From Thiorhodovibrio winogradskyi (GTDB lineage Bacteria > Pseudomonadota > Gammaproteobacteria > Chromatiales > Chromatiaceae): DNA of 64,000 bases. The number at the start of each line of letters is the position of its first letter. The stretch's first letter is position 1. The stretch covers positions 3,545,531 through 3,609,530 of the forward strand of contig NZ_CP121472.1 in the NCBI RefSeq assembly GCF_036208045.1. The letters run 5' to 3'. Below the pieces are notes generated by a model. It worked only from the letters and a program-made list of their open reading frames with translations, did not search any database and had not been told where the DNA came from. Shown here piece by piece: positions 29,049 through 37,949 of this stretch. Position numbers and translations under genes: made by a program.

Positions 29049-29114
29049 CTCAGTTGGTAGAGCAGCTGATTTGTAATCAGCAGGTCGTCGGTTCGAATCC
29101 GTCCGCCAGCTCCA
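29039..29114 (+). tRNA. tRNA-Thr (anticodon TGT)
   Basis: A complete cloverleaf. The acceptor stem GCTGGCG pairs with CGCCAGC, the D arm has TAGCTCAGTTGGTAGAGCA, the anticodon stem-loop is CTGA-TTTGTAA-TCAG with anticodon TGT, and the T arm contains GGTTCGAATCC. CCA is encoded at 29112-29114. The first ten bases overlap the 3' end of coaX, whose TAG stop is part of the tRNA (the conserved TAG before the D stem). Confidence 0.95.
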
Positions 29115-29558
29115 TTAAAAACAGCAGCTTAAGCAAAATAGCTAGCAGCTGCTTATTGCCAAACCCCATTCCGGTAGCCGTTTGGTAGCCGTTCGTCGTT
29201 GGCTAGGAGCAGGGAATTTCCTCGGTAGCCTTTGGGCGACCTGGGACTCGAACCCGCTGCCGAGCGTTGGTCATCCCGGTTGGCCGGACCGCCCCCGGCG
29301 AGGACTCGCCAGCGATCCTCGGTCTGAGGGGCTGGCCAGCCGCGAGGATCGTGCATTTTTTGTCGGCGCGAAATTCTCGCTTCCGATCAAATGCCGGGCT
29401 TTTAATCCGCGCGAGCCAAGTTCCCTGATCACCACGCCATCGGCAGGTGCATCGGGAACCCGGCTGCTTCCGCACCCTCCCTGGCTTCATCTCCTCGTAT
29501 ACCTTGCAAAGCGGATTTGGCTGTAGCAGACGATCAAAATCAGCATCTGCCCAATCCG
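29115..29558. other. Region downstream of tRNA-Thr without intact genes
   Basis: About 440 bases lie between the tRNA and an AlpA-type regulator. tRNA 3' ends are frequent integration sites, but I see no integrase frame here. No second copy of the tRNA 3' end was noticed in the window. A segment near 29246-29266 (TGGGACTCGAACCC) resembles an inverted tRNA T-arm and may be a fragment of another tRNA. Confidence 0.4.
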
Positions 29559-29897
29559 CTAAGCTGTCATTTTTGCCAACCCATGTGACTCGGGCAATAC
29601 GCGCTCTGGTCGTGGGGCTCCGCTCAATCCGATCATGAACTCGTCGTGACGCGCCAAACCAAAAGTTGCTCGCATCGAATGCAAGCGCTCAACCATCTGC
29701 GCCATGTCGGATTCTGGGGTTTCACGAATATGCGCCGCAATCACGGCTTCAACCTCATGTTCGGGCCATGCCGCCATTCTGCGTCCGAGAGCGATTGGGC
29801 GGGGGAAGAGCCCCTCGCTAATACGGGCGTATAGGCGGGAGCGACTGTAACCTGTCCGTTCCAGAACGACAGGGAGACGAAGGACGCTTGTTGACAT
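29559..29897 (-). CDS. AlpA-family phage-type transcriptional regulator
   Basis: A 112-residue protein with the AlpA-type MerR-like helix-turn-helix at its N-terminus: LPVVLERTGYSRSRLYARIS followed by EGLFPRPIALGRRMAAWPE. These proteins regulate prophage or genomic-island integrase genes. The C-terminal 50 residues extend beyond the family core. The start at 29897 has a GGAG site 7 bases upstream. Its position 450 bases from a tRNA gene supports a former integrative element whose integrase has been lost. Confidence 0.75.
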   Translation of the reverse strand: MSTSVLRLPVVLERTGYSRSRLYARISEGLFPRPIALGRRMAAWPEHEVEAVIAAHIRETPESDMAQMVERLHSMRATFGLARHDEFMIGLSGAPRPERVLPESHGLAKMTA

Positions 29898-29953
29898 ACG
29901 ATTTCTCCATCGGTTGTTGTGACATCCCACCCGCGAGAGCCGGACAAATTGGC

Positions 29954-30136
29954 TTATTGGCGCTGAAGACAAAGATCACGGCGTCCCACGGGAACCATGG
30001 AGACAGTGTTGGATAAATTGCACTTAAACGCGACAACGAAAGCGACCGGAAATCCGGCACCTTTCTGTCTATCGAAGATATTCCACCTGCCGTTATACTT
30101 GACCGCCTGAGCAGCAATCTTTTTCAGCCAAGCCAT
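29954..30136 (-). CDS. Small hypothetical protein
   Basis: A 60-residue frame starting MAWLKKIAAQAVKYNGRWN with a GAGAAGA ribosome-binding site. It has lower GC and more lysine and asparagine than the neighbouring DNA, which argues for a real or recently real gene of foreign origin. It may also be a fragment. No family was recognised. Confidence 0.35.
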   Translation of the reverse strand: MAWLKKIAAQAVKYNGRWNIFDRQKGAGFPVAFVVAFKCNLSNTVSMVPVGRRDLCLQRQ

Positions 30137-30196
30137 GTCTTCTCGGCTAAGCTGAGATCAGACATCGCTGCAGCTGATTGAAAGACACTAACGCGC

Positions 30197-30675
30197 ATGG
30201 CCCAACTCGCCTACCTGATTCCCCACCGCCGCACAGCCCCAGCCTGGGGTTCAGACTTCGAGCCCATCGATCTGGAACTGGAAGCCGGCGTCAGCCTGCC
30301 GCTGCTCGGCACCATTGCCGCTGGTCTGCCGATTGAAGCTATTGAGGATCGTGAAACCGTCCAGATTCCCTCGCACATGGCGCGCAAGGCGAGTTATGCC
30401 TTGCGGGTGCGCGGACATTCGATGATTGATGACCGCTAATCACAACCAGGCAGGACGGCGACATCATCATCGTCGAGCAGCGTCAAACCGCTGACAACGG
30501 TGAAACCGTGGTCGCCAAGATCAATGGCGATCAGGTCACCCTGAAGCGCTTCTATATCGAAGCTGATGGCATTCGGCTGCAACCGGCCCATCCTGGCATG
30601 GCGCCGATCTTCCTGCGTCATGACGAGCTCGAAATCCTTGGGATTGTCACTGGCGTGATGCGTCTGGCGGCCTGA
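30197..30675 (+). pseudogene. LexA/S24-type peptidase without DNA-binding domain, frameshifted
   Basis: The first frame (ATG 30197 to TAA 30437-30439) and a second frame up to 30675 together read as a LexA-type autopeptidase. The scissile Ala-Gly is in LLGTIAAGLPIEA, the catalytic serine in RVRGHSMIDD, and the lysine in GETVVAKINGDQVTLK. The frames should join at IDDR/DGDIIIVEQ, but about 8 extra bases there introduce TAA and shift the frame. An N-terminal winged helix is missing: only 40 unrelated residues precede the peptidase part. It therefore looks like a dead remnant. Confidence 0.75.
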
Positions 30676-30803
30676 TCGCCACACGCTTGGGCTTACCACC
30701 CTGGCAAGAGCCACAGAAGCTTGGATGACGCCCGGCGGAAAATCGGTTCAGCTCAGCACCTTTTGGCGCTCCGCCGATCCGCGGCTTCTGCGACAATCCG
30801 CCC

Positions 30804-31475
30804 ATGCTCGACTTCGCCGCCCCAAGCTATAACAGCGGTTCTCCGCTTGAGACCCTCGCCGGTCCGGTCGAGCGTGTCACCTTTCATAGCCCCGAGAGCG
30901 GCTTTTGCGTTCTGCGGGTCAAGGTGCGTGGCGAACGCGAGCTGATCACCGTCGTCGGCAATGCCGCCCAAGTTACCCCAGGTGAGCACATCGACGCGCG
31001 CGGGCAATGGACCATTGATGCCCGCCATGGCCGGCAGTTCAAGGCCAATGAGTTGCGCGTGGTTCCGCCCGGCACCCGCGAAGGCATCGAGCACTATCTC
31101 GGTTCCGGGATGGTCAAGGGTATCGGGCCGCATTTCGCCAAGCGCCTGGTCGAGGCCTTCGGTGAACAGGTGTTTGACATCATCGAGCAATCCCCGGATC
31201 GTCTGCGCGAGCTGCCTGGCATCGGCCAGAAGCGCCAGGAACGGGTCACCCGCGCCTGGGCCGAGCAGAAGATCATCCGCGAGATTATGGTCTTCCTCCA
31301 GTCCCATGGCGTCGGCACCGCCCGCGCGGTCAGGATCTTCAAAACCTACGGCCTGACTGACCGAGCGCGGCTGCCCGCTCGCGGGGGATATGCAGTTCGC
31401 ATTGGCGCGCGTTGGCCTGTTCGGGTGAGTCGAGGCAGGGTAAACAATGCAGATTCATGTCTGAGCATCTCCTGA
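30804..31475 (+). pseudogene. N-terminal fragment of RecD2-like helicase
   Basis: Residues 15-185 match the start of RecD2/RecD-like SF1B helicases: an OB-like N-terminal domain (GPVERVTFHSPESGFCVLRV) and the helix-hairpin-helix region (GSGMVKGIGPHFAKRLVEAF, LRELPGIGQKRQERVT). After RIFKTYGL (about 31350) the sequence loses the family pattern and stops. Full-length proteins exceed 700 residues and carry the ATPase motifs, none of which are present. This is a 5' fragment left by a deletion. Confidence 0.8.
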
Positions 31476-31494
31476 GATTAGTCGCCTGGAGCCC

Positions 31495-31824
31495 TTAGCA
31501 TCCGCCTTCTCGACCAGTTAACTGATCCAGAGTATCCCTGACCAGCTGCTCCCATTCCTCTTGCACGCTGAGATGATCGGGAAAGTCACTGCCGACCCGC
31601 CGATGCCAGTAACGGGAATTCCAGATGTCCCCTTCCTTGCGGTGCAGGTAGGCGTGAATGCGCGCGGCTCCAGTGTCACTCGGGCCGTCCGGCAATGACT
31701 GGACGATATCGTGGGCGCGGTTCCAATCGCCCTTGGCATCGAACCAGAGCGCGGCCAAACAGGGGTGTTCGGTGACGGGACAGGTGGCCGCGTTCAGGCT
31801 GTTCAGAAATGCGGGATAATCCAT
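31495..31824 (-). CDS. Conserved hypothetical protein
   Basis: A 109-residue protein, MDYPAFLNSLNAATCPVTEH, with a tryptophan/histidine-rich centre (AALWFDAKGDWNRAHDIVQ; ARIHAYLHRKEGDIWNSRYW). The pattern resembles a small helical family with a tetratricopeptide-like feel that is common in proteobacteria. No function is known. The start at 31824 was chosen over an upstream extension without family character. It overlaps the 5' end of the divergent ybaK-like frame by 16 bases, which suggests a rearranged junction. Confidence 0.6.
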   Translation of the reverse strand: MDYPAFLNSLNAATCPVTEHPCLAALWFDAKGDWNRAHDIVQSLPDGPSDTGAARIHAYLHRKEGDIWNSRYWHRRVGSDFPDHLSVQEEWEQLVRDTLDQLTGREGGC

Positions 31825-32249
31825 GGGATGGTGGCTTAACGTTTGTTGCCCCTGACACCACCACCTATGATCAAGAAGCTGCGGACCAGATCGGACTCGA
31901 CCCGTCACTGGTGTACAAAACGCTCCTCGTCAGCATCGATACCAAAACCCTGGTGGTGGCCGTCGTGCCGGTCGGTCGGCAACTGAGTTTGAAGGCGCTC
32001 GCCAAGGCCGCCGGCGGCAAGAAGGCAAACATGGCGGAGAAGGCGCTGGCCGAGCGCGGCACCGGCTATCTGCTCGGCGGCATCAGTCCGATCGGGCAAA
32101 AGCGTCGCATGGATACCTTTGTGGATCGCAGTGCCGAGGCGTTGCATCGCCTGTTTGTCTGTGCTGGTCGGCGTGGTACGGAGATCGAGCTCAGCCCCGC
32201 TGATCTGCAGCGGGCGACGAACGCACGGTTTTATGATTTGGTCTCCTAA
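31809..32249 (+). CDS. YbaK/EbsC-type Cys-tRNA(Pro) deacylase, altered N-terminus
   Basis: From about residue 19 the protein follows the YbaK family: EAADQIGLDPSLVYKTLLV, then VVAVVPVGRQLSLKALAKAA and the conserved GYLLGGISPIGQKRR near 96-110, ending in CAGRRGTEIELSPADL. YbaK removes cysteine mischarged on tRNA-Pro. The first 25-30 residues normal for the family are absent and replaced by MRDNPWDGGLTFVAPDTT. The gene is probably 5'-truncated at a rearrangement. The core with the catalytic lysine region is kept, so residual function is possible. Confidence 0.7.
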   Translation: MRDNPWDGGLTFVAPDTTTYDQEAADQIGLDPSLVYKTLLVSIDTKTLVVAVVPVGRQLSLKALAKAAGGKKANMAEKALAERGTGYLLGGISPIGQKRRMDTFVDRSAEALHRLFVCAGRRGTEIELSPADLQRATNARFYDLVS

Positions 32250-32665
32250 CCGGCCTCGAGCTGCAGCAGTTCATCTAGCAACTGCACGGCTGTCGCCACG
32301 AAAGCGGGGCAGCGCTCCTTGAATACCCCAGCGTCACGGGCGCCCTGATAACCGGCAACCTCGGCTAGGTCATAACCGAGCAAGTCGCGGCATTGGTTGC
32401 TGCCGTGCCGGTCGATGAAGCGCTGTTGCAACGTGCGCGCATTGGCGTAAACATGATCCTTGGCGGCGGGATCGGGCGTACTCGGACCGAATTCCAGCCC
32501 CAGCACCAGCGCCGCTCCAGCCAGTGTGCCGCAGGTGCCGCCCATGCGCCCGATGCCACCCCCGAGTCCGGTGGCCAAACGCATCGCCAGCGCCGGGTCG
32601 ATTCCATAGCGCTCGGCATAGACTGACACCACCGCCTGGGAGCAGTTCTTCCTCTGGTGGGGTCT
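32246..32665 (-). pseudogene. C_GCAxxG_C_C-family protein fused to a truncated hsdR
   Basis: The frame shows the hallmark of the C_GCAxxG_C_C redox family: NCSQAVVSVYAERYGID, then LGGGIGRMGGTCGTLAGAAL, and a final CRDLLGYDL and ERCPAF. Homology starts abruptly at the first cysteine motif; the 20-30 preceding residues are missing. Immediately upstream, in a different frame, is the 3' part of hsdR. The junction near 32640-32665 therefore joins two truncated genes. The first in-frame ATG (32680) lies in hsdR-derived DNA. Confidence 0.7.
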
Positions 32666-35414
32666 CTTTCTCTGCTGCAACGAGATCGCCGGCGAGTTCT
32701 AGTAGCTGCTTGAGAAACTCAACGCTGTGTAACTGGCCGGCCTCGTGGGGCTCGCGCAGTTGCTCCAGGCGCTGCGACAGCGGTTTAAAGAGCGGGTTGC
32801 CGAGATGCTTGCGCAGCCGAGCGGCAATCTTAATTTCGATCTCCTTGGTTTTCTTCTTGCCCGGTGCAACGAGGATGGCTTCGATGACGTCGGCATCGAA
32901 CACTAGCTCCTCGAGATCATCGCGAACCATGCCGACCTGCACGTGGTCGTGAATGAGCTGCACGGTCTTGGCGCCGAGGGCGTGCCAGAGCAGCGCGCCC
33001 TGGCCGGTTGATGGCTTCAGGCTTTCGTAAATCTGCACCAGCCAGCGGTAGTCGGCCTCGAAGGGCTGCAACATGGGGTCCGGCGAGAGGGCTTCCCAGA
33101 GCTTGCCGAGCACGCTGACGTCGGCGGTGAAGGCATCGCGGGTGGCATTGTCTGGCAGGCAGTCTTGCGCGGCGATCAGGCCCTCATAGCCGGTCAGGCC
33201 ACGGTCAACGCCATGGAAGTAGCCGAGGCATTTCTGCAGCGCGGCCGGTAACTGGCTCTTCAGCGCGGCGATGTTGCTGGCGACCTTCTCGAAGCCGGCT
33301 TGGTCGAACTCGAGCGCCTTGGCGACATCATCGAAGACGCTGAGGTAGTCGACAATCAATCCGTGGCTCTTGCTCAGGGTCTGGCCCGCCCTCTGGCTGC
33401 CGCTGTAGGTGCGGTTGGTGCGAGTAATGGCCTGCAGCAGCGTGTGGTCGCGCAGCGGCTTGTCCAGGTACATCGCCTGCAGGATGGGCGCGTCGAAACC
33501 GGTCAGCAGTTTCGCTGTCATCACCAGGATGGAGAGCGGATCATTGGCGTCGCGGAAGCGGTCCAGCAGCGCCTCCTCGGCATCGCGATGGCGCTTGTAG
33601 GGCTTGTAGCGGTCGTCGTCTTTCTCCTTGCCCTGCACCGAGATGACGATATCGGTCTCGAGGCCATCGGGCAGCAGGCGGTCCAGCTCCGCCTTGTAGA
33701 GCAGGCAGCATTCCTGATCGAAGGTCACCTCCATGGCCTTGAAGCCGTTCGGCGAGACGGTGGCCTGGAAATGCTTGGCGATGTCCTTGTTGCGTTCGCG
33801 CTTGTTGATCGGCGTGCCGGTGAGGCCGAACAGGAACGCATTCGGCAGCGCCGCGCGCATCTTCATGCCGAGGTCGCCTTCCTGGGTGCGGTGCGCCTCG
33901 TCGACCAGCGCGATGATGTTGTCGCGGTCGTTCAGCACGGACGAGTCGGATGCCGAGGGGACATCGTCGGGTAGGATCTGCGGGGCGCCATCGTCGGCAT
34001 CAGCGGCGGCTGTCTCGGCCGAGGGCGGCGACAAACCGAGCGCATCCGCTAAGGCGCGCAAGGCGTCGTGTGCTGCCTCGCGCTTGTCGGCATCATCTAC
34101 CTTGGCCGCGGCACGCCAGGCGACGCCAAGTTCCTGCTGCGCGGCGGCCGGCTCACCACGGTTCGCCAACTCAGGGATCTGCCTCAGCAGCCGCGCAAGG
34201 GTCTACCGCGAGGTCTCCTCGCCAAACTTGAAGATGGTGTTGATGATGATCTTGCGCGTGTCTTGCCGCAGCAGGGTCTTCAGTTGCGAGCGCTTCTCGG
34301 CCTTGACCAGATTTGGGATGTCGGCGCCGTGGAAGGTGGCGCTGATTTGGGCGTCGAGGTCGATGCGATCGACCACGATCAGCACGGTGGGGTTCTTGAG
34401 CTGCGGGTGCATACGCAGCTTCTGTGCCGCGAACACCATCAGTAAGGATTTGCCGGAGCCCTGGAAGTGCCAGATCAGGCCCTTCTTCGGATAGCCCGCC
34501 ACGACCCGCGCGACAATGCGGTTGGCGGCCTCGTATTGCTGGTAGCGACAGACCACCTTGAGCCGGCGTTTCTTCTTGTCGGAGGCGAACAGCGTAAAGT
34601 TGGCGAGGATGTCGAGCACTGTTGCCGGCGGGAGCAGGCCAGCGACTGACTGCTGCAGACTGGCAAGGCTTGATGGCGCGGTCTCTTGGTCTGGTTCATC
34701 CTCCGGTCGCCACGGCCCCCAGAGTTGTACCGGCATGCGGATGGAGCCATAGCGCAGCTCCTTGCCCTCGCTGGCGACGCTGAACACATTGCATGCAAAC
34801 AGCTCCGGGACAAACTGCTCGTAGTCGGTATGCACCTGTAGCGCGCCATCGACCCAACTCACCGAGGGGCGCACCGGGGTCTTGGCCTCGATCAGCACCA
34901 ACGGCAGGCCGTTGACCAGCAGCATCAGGTCCGCGCGGCGCTCGGCCGGGCCGGCGCGGAAACTGTATTGAGTGGTGACGATGTATTGGTTGCGCGAGAG
35001 GTCGTCGAAGTCCAGCAACCGCACCGTGACATGCTCGCCGTCCTTGCCGAAGGGCATCGAGCGCTCGCCGCGCAGCCAGGCGGTGAACTCCTCGTTGGCG
35101 CGGATCAGGCCATCCGAGCGCACCGACAGCACGATGGCGCGTAGCTTGTAGAGCACCTCGTCGGCGCGCTCGATGCGTGCGGCGATCTCCGGGTTCATGC
35201 GGATCAGGGCGTCGCGGACGAGGGGTTCGGAGAAGACGTCCTAGGATTGGCGCGGCAGCGCCGCCGGCGGCAGGTAGGTCCAGCCGGCACCCTTGCCGGC
35301 GACGCCATAACTGCCGCGGGCATCCTGGAGGTTTAACGGGTTGGCATTCGCGCTGCCGCCGCGGAGCAGGTCGCGGAGATAGGCCTCCACGGTATTGGAT
35401 TCGGTGAAGGTCAT
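32640..35414 (-). pseudogene. hsdR: Type I restriction subunit HsdR, broken
   Basis: From ATG 35414 the frame encodes HsdR: the N-terminal region (FTESNTVEAYLRDLL), the nuclease motif PLVLIEAKTP near 34880, helicase motif I HFQGSGKSLLMVF and VDEAHRTQEGDLG, and later AKLLTGFDAP and QAITRTNR. Two in-frame TAG codons interrupt it, at 35241-35243 and 34203-34205. About 95 residues of alanine-rich sequence separate KFGEE from LNDRDNIIALVDEAHR, where most relatives have a few. The 3' end is fused to another gene near 32640. No hsdM is present, so restriction activity is not expected. Confidence 0.85.
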
Positions 35415-35455
35415 CTCTACTCACTCCCGGCATGTCATGTCATATCATCTGCAAT

Positions 35456-35893
35456 ATGAAAACGCTTCGCGTGGTGCTTGACACCAACATCCTGGTGGCC
35501 GCGTCCCGCAGTAGCCGCGGCGCGTCGTTCGCGCTGCTGCGGATGCTGCGGGCGAGGCGCTTCACCGCACTTGCGTCGGTGCCTTTGATGCTGGAGTACG
35601 AGGCCGCGTTAAAGCGGCCGGAGCACTTGGCCGTCGGCGGGCGCACGGAGGCGATGACCGATGCCTTCCTGGATGCCCTGTGTCTGTGCTGCGAGCCGGT
35701 GGACCTGGACTACCTGTGGCGCCCGCGCGCCCGCGATCCGGCGGACGACATGGTGCTGGAGACTGCCCTGAACGGCCGCGCCGATCGGCTGGTCACGTTC
35801 AACACCGGTGATTTTGCTGCGGCGGCGCGATTCGGCCTCGCAGTGGCGAACCCGCGCGATTTGCTGCAACAACTGCAAGAGGAGCAATCCTGA
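35456..35893 (+). CDS. PIN-domain toxin (putative RNase)
   Basis: A 145-residue PIN-domain protein of the kind annotated as putative toxin component. The first acidic residue lies in VVLDTNILVAASRS, a glutamate in LMLEYEAAL, and later acidic positions in RDPADDMVLETAL and TFNTGDF, giving the metal-binding set. PIN toxins cleave RNA. ATG 35456 begins MKTLRVVLDTN, the usual family opening. Its stop overlaps the next gene's ATG by one base (TGATG), so they are coupled. The toxin is first, the reverse of the usual order. The pair is inserted between two hsdR fragments. Confidence 0.85.
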   Translation: MKTLRVVLDTNILVAASRSSRGASFALLRMLRARRFTALASVPLMLEYEAALKRPEHLAVGGRTEAMTDAFLDALCLCCEPVDLDYLWRPRARDPADDMVLETALNGRADRLVTFNTGDFAAAARFGLAVANPRDLLQQLQEEQS

Positions 35894-36144
35894 TGGCCAA
35901 CTACGCATTGCGCGTCCCGGAATCACTCTTCGCCTACGCCCGCAAGATGGCGGAGGAGGAGAACGTGTCCATGAACCAGTTTTTCGTCACCGCCATCGCC
36001 GAGAAGGTCTCTGCGCTGAAGACGGAGGCATATTTCCGCGAGCGCCGCGAGCGCGGCGATTTGGCGGACTTCGATGCCTGGCTCGGCGCCAGTCCGGATC
36101 GGGAGCCAGACGCGGGGGACGAACTGCCGGAGTGCGCAGGGTAG
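35893..36144 (+). CDS. Antitoxin-like protein paired with PIN toxin
   Basis: An 83-residue protein, MANYALRVPESLFAYARKMA followed by EEENVSMNQFFVTAIAEKVS, which fits a ribbon-helix-helix-type (HicB/CopG-like) DNA-binding fold: a short strand, then two helices. The acidic C-terminus (DFDAWLGASPDREPDAGDE) would wrap the toxin. It is translationally coupled to the PIN gene. The frame is intact. Confidence 0.75.
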   Translation: MANYALRVPESLFAYARKMAEEENVSMNQFFVTAIAEKVSALKTEAYFRERRERGDLADFDAWLGASPDREPDAGDELPECAG

Positions 36145-36152
36145 ATGCGCTC

Positions 36153-36464
36153 TCACTGATCTATTCTGCGACGGATAACCCTGTCCGAGCGCACCGACAG
36201 CTCGATGGCGCGCAGCTTGTAGAGCACTTCGTCGGCGCGCTCGGGGTGGGCGGCGATTTCGGGGTTCATGCGGATCAGGGCGTCGCGGACCAGGGGCTCG
36301 GCGAAGACGTCCTGCGGCTGGCGACCGAGTGACGCGCTCGGTAGGAAGTTCCAGCCGAGGCCCTGCTGGGCGATGCCGATCGGGGCGTTGTGCTGGTCGG
36401 TGATGCCGCCGGTGAGCAGATCGCGGAGGTAGGCTTCGATGGTGTTGGAGTCGGTGAAGATCAT
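36153..36464 (-). pseudogene. Second 5' fragment of hsdR
   Basis: MIFTDSNTIEAYLRDLLTGG opens another HsdR N-terminus, followed by DVFAEPLVRDALIRMNPEIA and ADEVLYKLRAIELSVRSD. It parallels the N-terminus of the larger hsdR copy at about 35100-35414 with high nucleotide similarity (roughly 85 percent by eye over 100 bases). It then ends after about 95 residues at the edge of the PIN module. It overlaps the hsdS remnant by 4 bases, as hsdS-hsdR pairs do, so this was the original hsdR start. Confidence 0.75.
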
Positions 36465-36912
36465 CGGTCCTCCGATACTAGCAACGCACTAACCGTCGCT
36501 TTCAGCAGTCCATACGTTTCCCTTTGTCTTCGTTCTAAATCTCGAATAGCAGAACTCACGTCACAGATTGCAGTTCGAATTTCGATCCGCCGGACCTTGC
36601 TCGGAAGGACAATTGGGAATTCCGATACGAGTTTACAGTTAAGTGCGTGCTGGCTCGTTCCATGACTCCAGCGACGCAGGTTTTCGTATTGAGCATCCAA
36701 CTGGTAATAGATGAACTCTGAGTCGATTTGCCCGCTGGGAATAACTGCAGCGAAGTTCTAATTGATCGTCGAGTCCATACACAAGAACGCCGCCTTCCCC
36801 CTGGTCTACCCCTGCCCAATCATCGCGATGAGCGTTGATTTAGCAGGGATGATCGACAGCGAGGTCTCGGCAAGGGCTGCGCTCGTAATGAATTCATCTG
36901 CCGCAGAAATTC
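36461..36912 (-). pseudogene. C-terminal remnant of HsdS specificity subunit
   Basis: The last half of a type I specificity subunit is readable: EFITSAALAETSLSIIPAKS, GQG-stop-TRGKAAF, then SEFIYYQLDAQYENLRRWSH and KLVSEFPIVLP, ending in the C-terminal helix SAIRDLERRQRETYGLLKAT. Two in-frame stop codons lie in the upstream part, and the first target-recognition domain is missing. HsdS determines the DNA target of type I restriction enzymes. The remnant is followed with a 4-base overlap by the short hsdR fragment. Confidence 0.75.
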
Positions 36913-37081
36913 GTTTCTCGTTTACTGTTCCCGTCGGTAGACAGGGAATACTATACCCTCAACCATCTTGCCGACGAAGGCCGCGCCCAAGGCGGCTAAG
37001 GGGCTATCCCATATGCTTCGTCTTCTGCGATTTTTTTTTTCATCATGACGTTTAGCTGATCCTTCAGGCTCTGCCGAACGC

Positions 37082-37309
37082 TCATGAAGTCGATGTGCTC
37101 CGATAGCGCATCTCCGCCCCGGCCGCTTCCCCATCGACCAGCAGTTTGCAGATCATGAAAGGGCGGATAAGGCTGGCCGCGCGGGTCGCACCGATGGGGT
37201 TCCTCGGCTCGGTGCGCAGGGGTATCCCTCTCACGGCGGCGAAATAGGCCTCACCATCGACCAGGGCAGCGATGCGAGAGGTGGGTACTTGCGTGGGTTC
37301 CGATGTCAT
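37082..37309 (-). CDS. Small hypothetical protein
   Basis: A 75-residue frame starting MTSEPTQVPTSRIAALVDGE at ATG 37309. I recognise no domain. It lies 80 bases downstream of the DsrC-like gene on the same strand and could be its operon partner. It could also be a chance frame in GC-rich DNA. Confidence 0.35.
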   Translation of the reverse strand: MTSEPTQVPTSRIAALVDGEAYFAAVRGIPLRTEPRNPIGATRAASLIRPFMICKLLVDGEAAGAEMRYRSTSTS

Positions 37310-37391
37310 TGAGGCTCCACCGGGCTTCATCGCATCGGGAAAGGCACGCGCTCAGGCATTCACAGTCTCCAGCGCGCGACCTCCCAGCGAA

Positions 37392-37757
37392 TCAGGCCAG
37401 CGAATCGGGCGCCGGGACTTCCATGTTTTCCAGGTAGGTGCGCGCCTCGACCCCGGGATCGGGCAGTCCGGCGATCATCCAGGCGCTCAGGGGACCGCCG
37501 AACAGGCGCGCGAGACAGTCTGGCATGAGGTTGAGTGCCGCACATATTGTGCGCTCGACTGGCAAGTTGGCGGTGGCGAGATAATCCTGGCGCAAACTGG
37601 CGATGGCCCGCCAGTGCGCGTCGGTCAAGGTGATGCCGTGCGTCTGAGCGAGCAGTTCCGCCAGCGCGGCGTTCCAGTGCTCGGGGTCGCGCACGAATCC
37701 CCGCTCGTCGAGATCAGCGCAGGACTCCAACGGCTGGTTGGTTTGTTTCTGGGACAT
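37392..37757 (-). CDS. DsrC/TusE-family protein lacking the redox cysteines
   Basis: A 121-residue protein of the DsrC/TusE family, which carry sulfur in sulfide oxidation or tRNA thiolation. Family features are visible: LDERGFVRDPEHWNAALAEL, then HGITLTDAHWRAIASLRQDY, and near the end LSAWMIAGLPDPG. In DsrC the corresponding end reads A-C-R-I-A-G-L-P-x-P-x-x-C. Here both cysteines are replaced (SAWMIAGLP and PGVEA). Without them it cannot carry persulfide as DsrC does, so a regulatory or structural role is more likely. A GGAG-like site precedes the ATG. Confidence 0.8.
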   Translation of the reverse strand: MSQKQTNQPLESCADLDERGFVRDPEHWNAALAELLAQTHGITLTDAHWRAIASLRQDYLATANLPVERTICAALNLMPDCLARLFGGPLSAWMIAGLPDPGVEARTYLENMEVPAPDSLA

Positions 37758-37829
37758 CGGTGTCTCCTGGGTCGGATGGTCTCTTGATCGCTTGGACGGA
37801 GGGACGGATGGACGGTTTCGGTCTCAACC

Positions 37830-37862
37830 AAGACTTAAGCAAGACTTAAGCAAGACTTAGGC
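37830..37862. repeat. Three tandem 11-bp repeats
   Basis: The unit AAGACTTAAGC occurs three times head to tail, the last with one change (AAGACTTAGGC). It lies about 70 bases upstream of the DsrC-like gene and could be an operator or a slippage product. Confidence 0.7.
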
Positions 37863-37949
37863 AAGTTTGGGGCCGCAAGCCCGGATAAGCCGCCCAAGTG
37901 CCGAAGCTGGCGGATTGACCCGCAACTCGGGGCGTCCGTCGCGGCATTG

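Noticed and set aside
29182-29526. Frame with WDSNPLPS downstream of the tRNA
   Set aside because: This phrase is the typical conceptual translation of a tRNA T-arm-like segment; the rest has no protein character.
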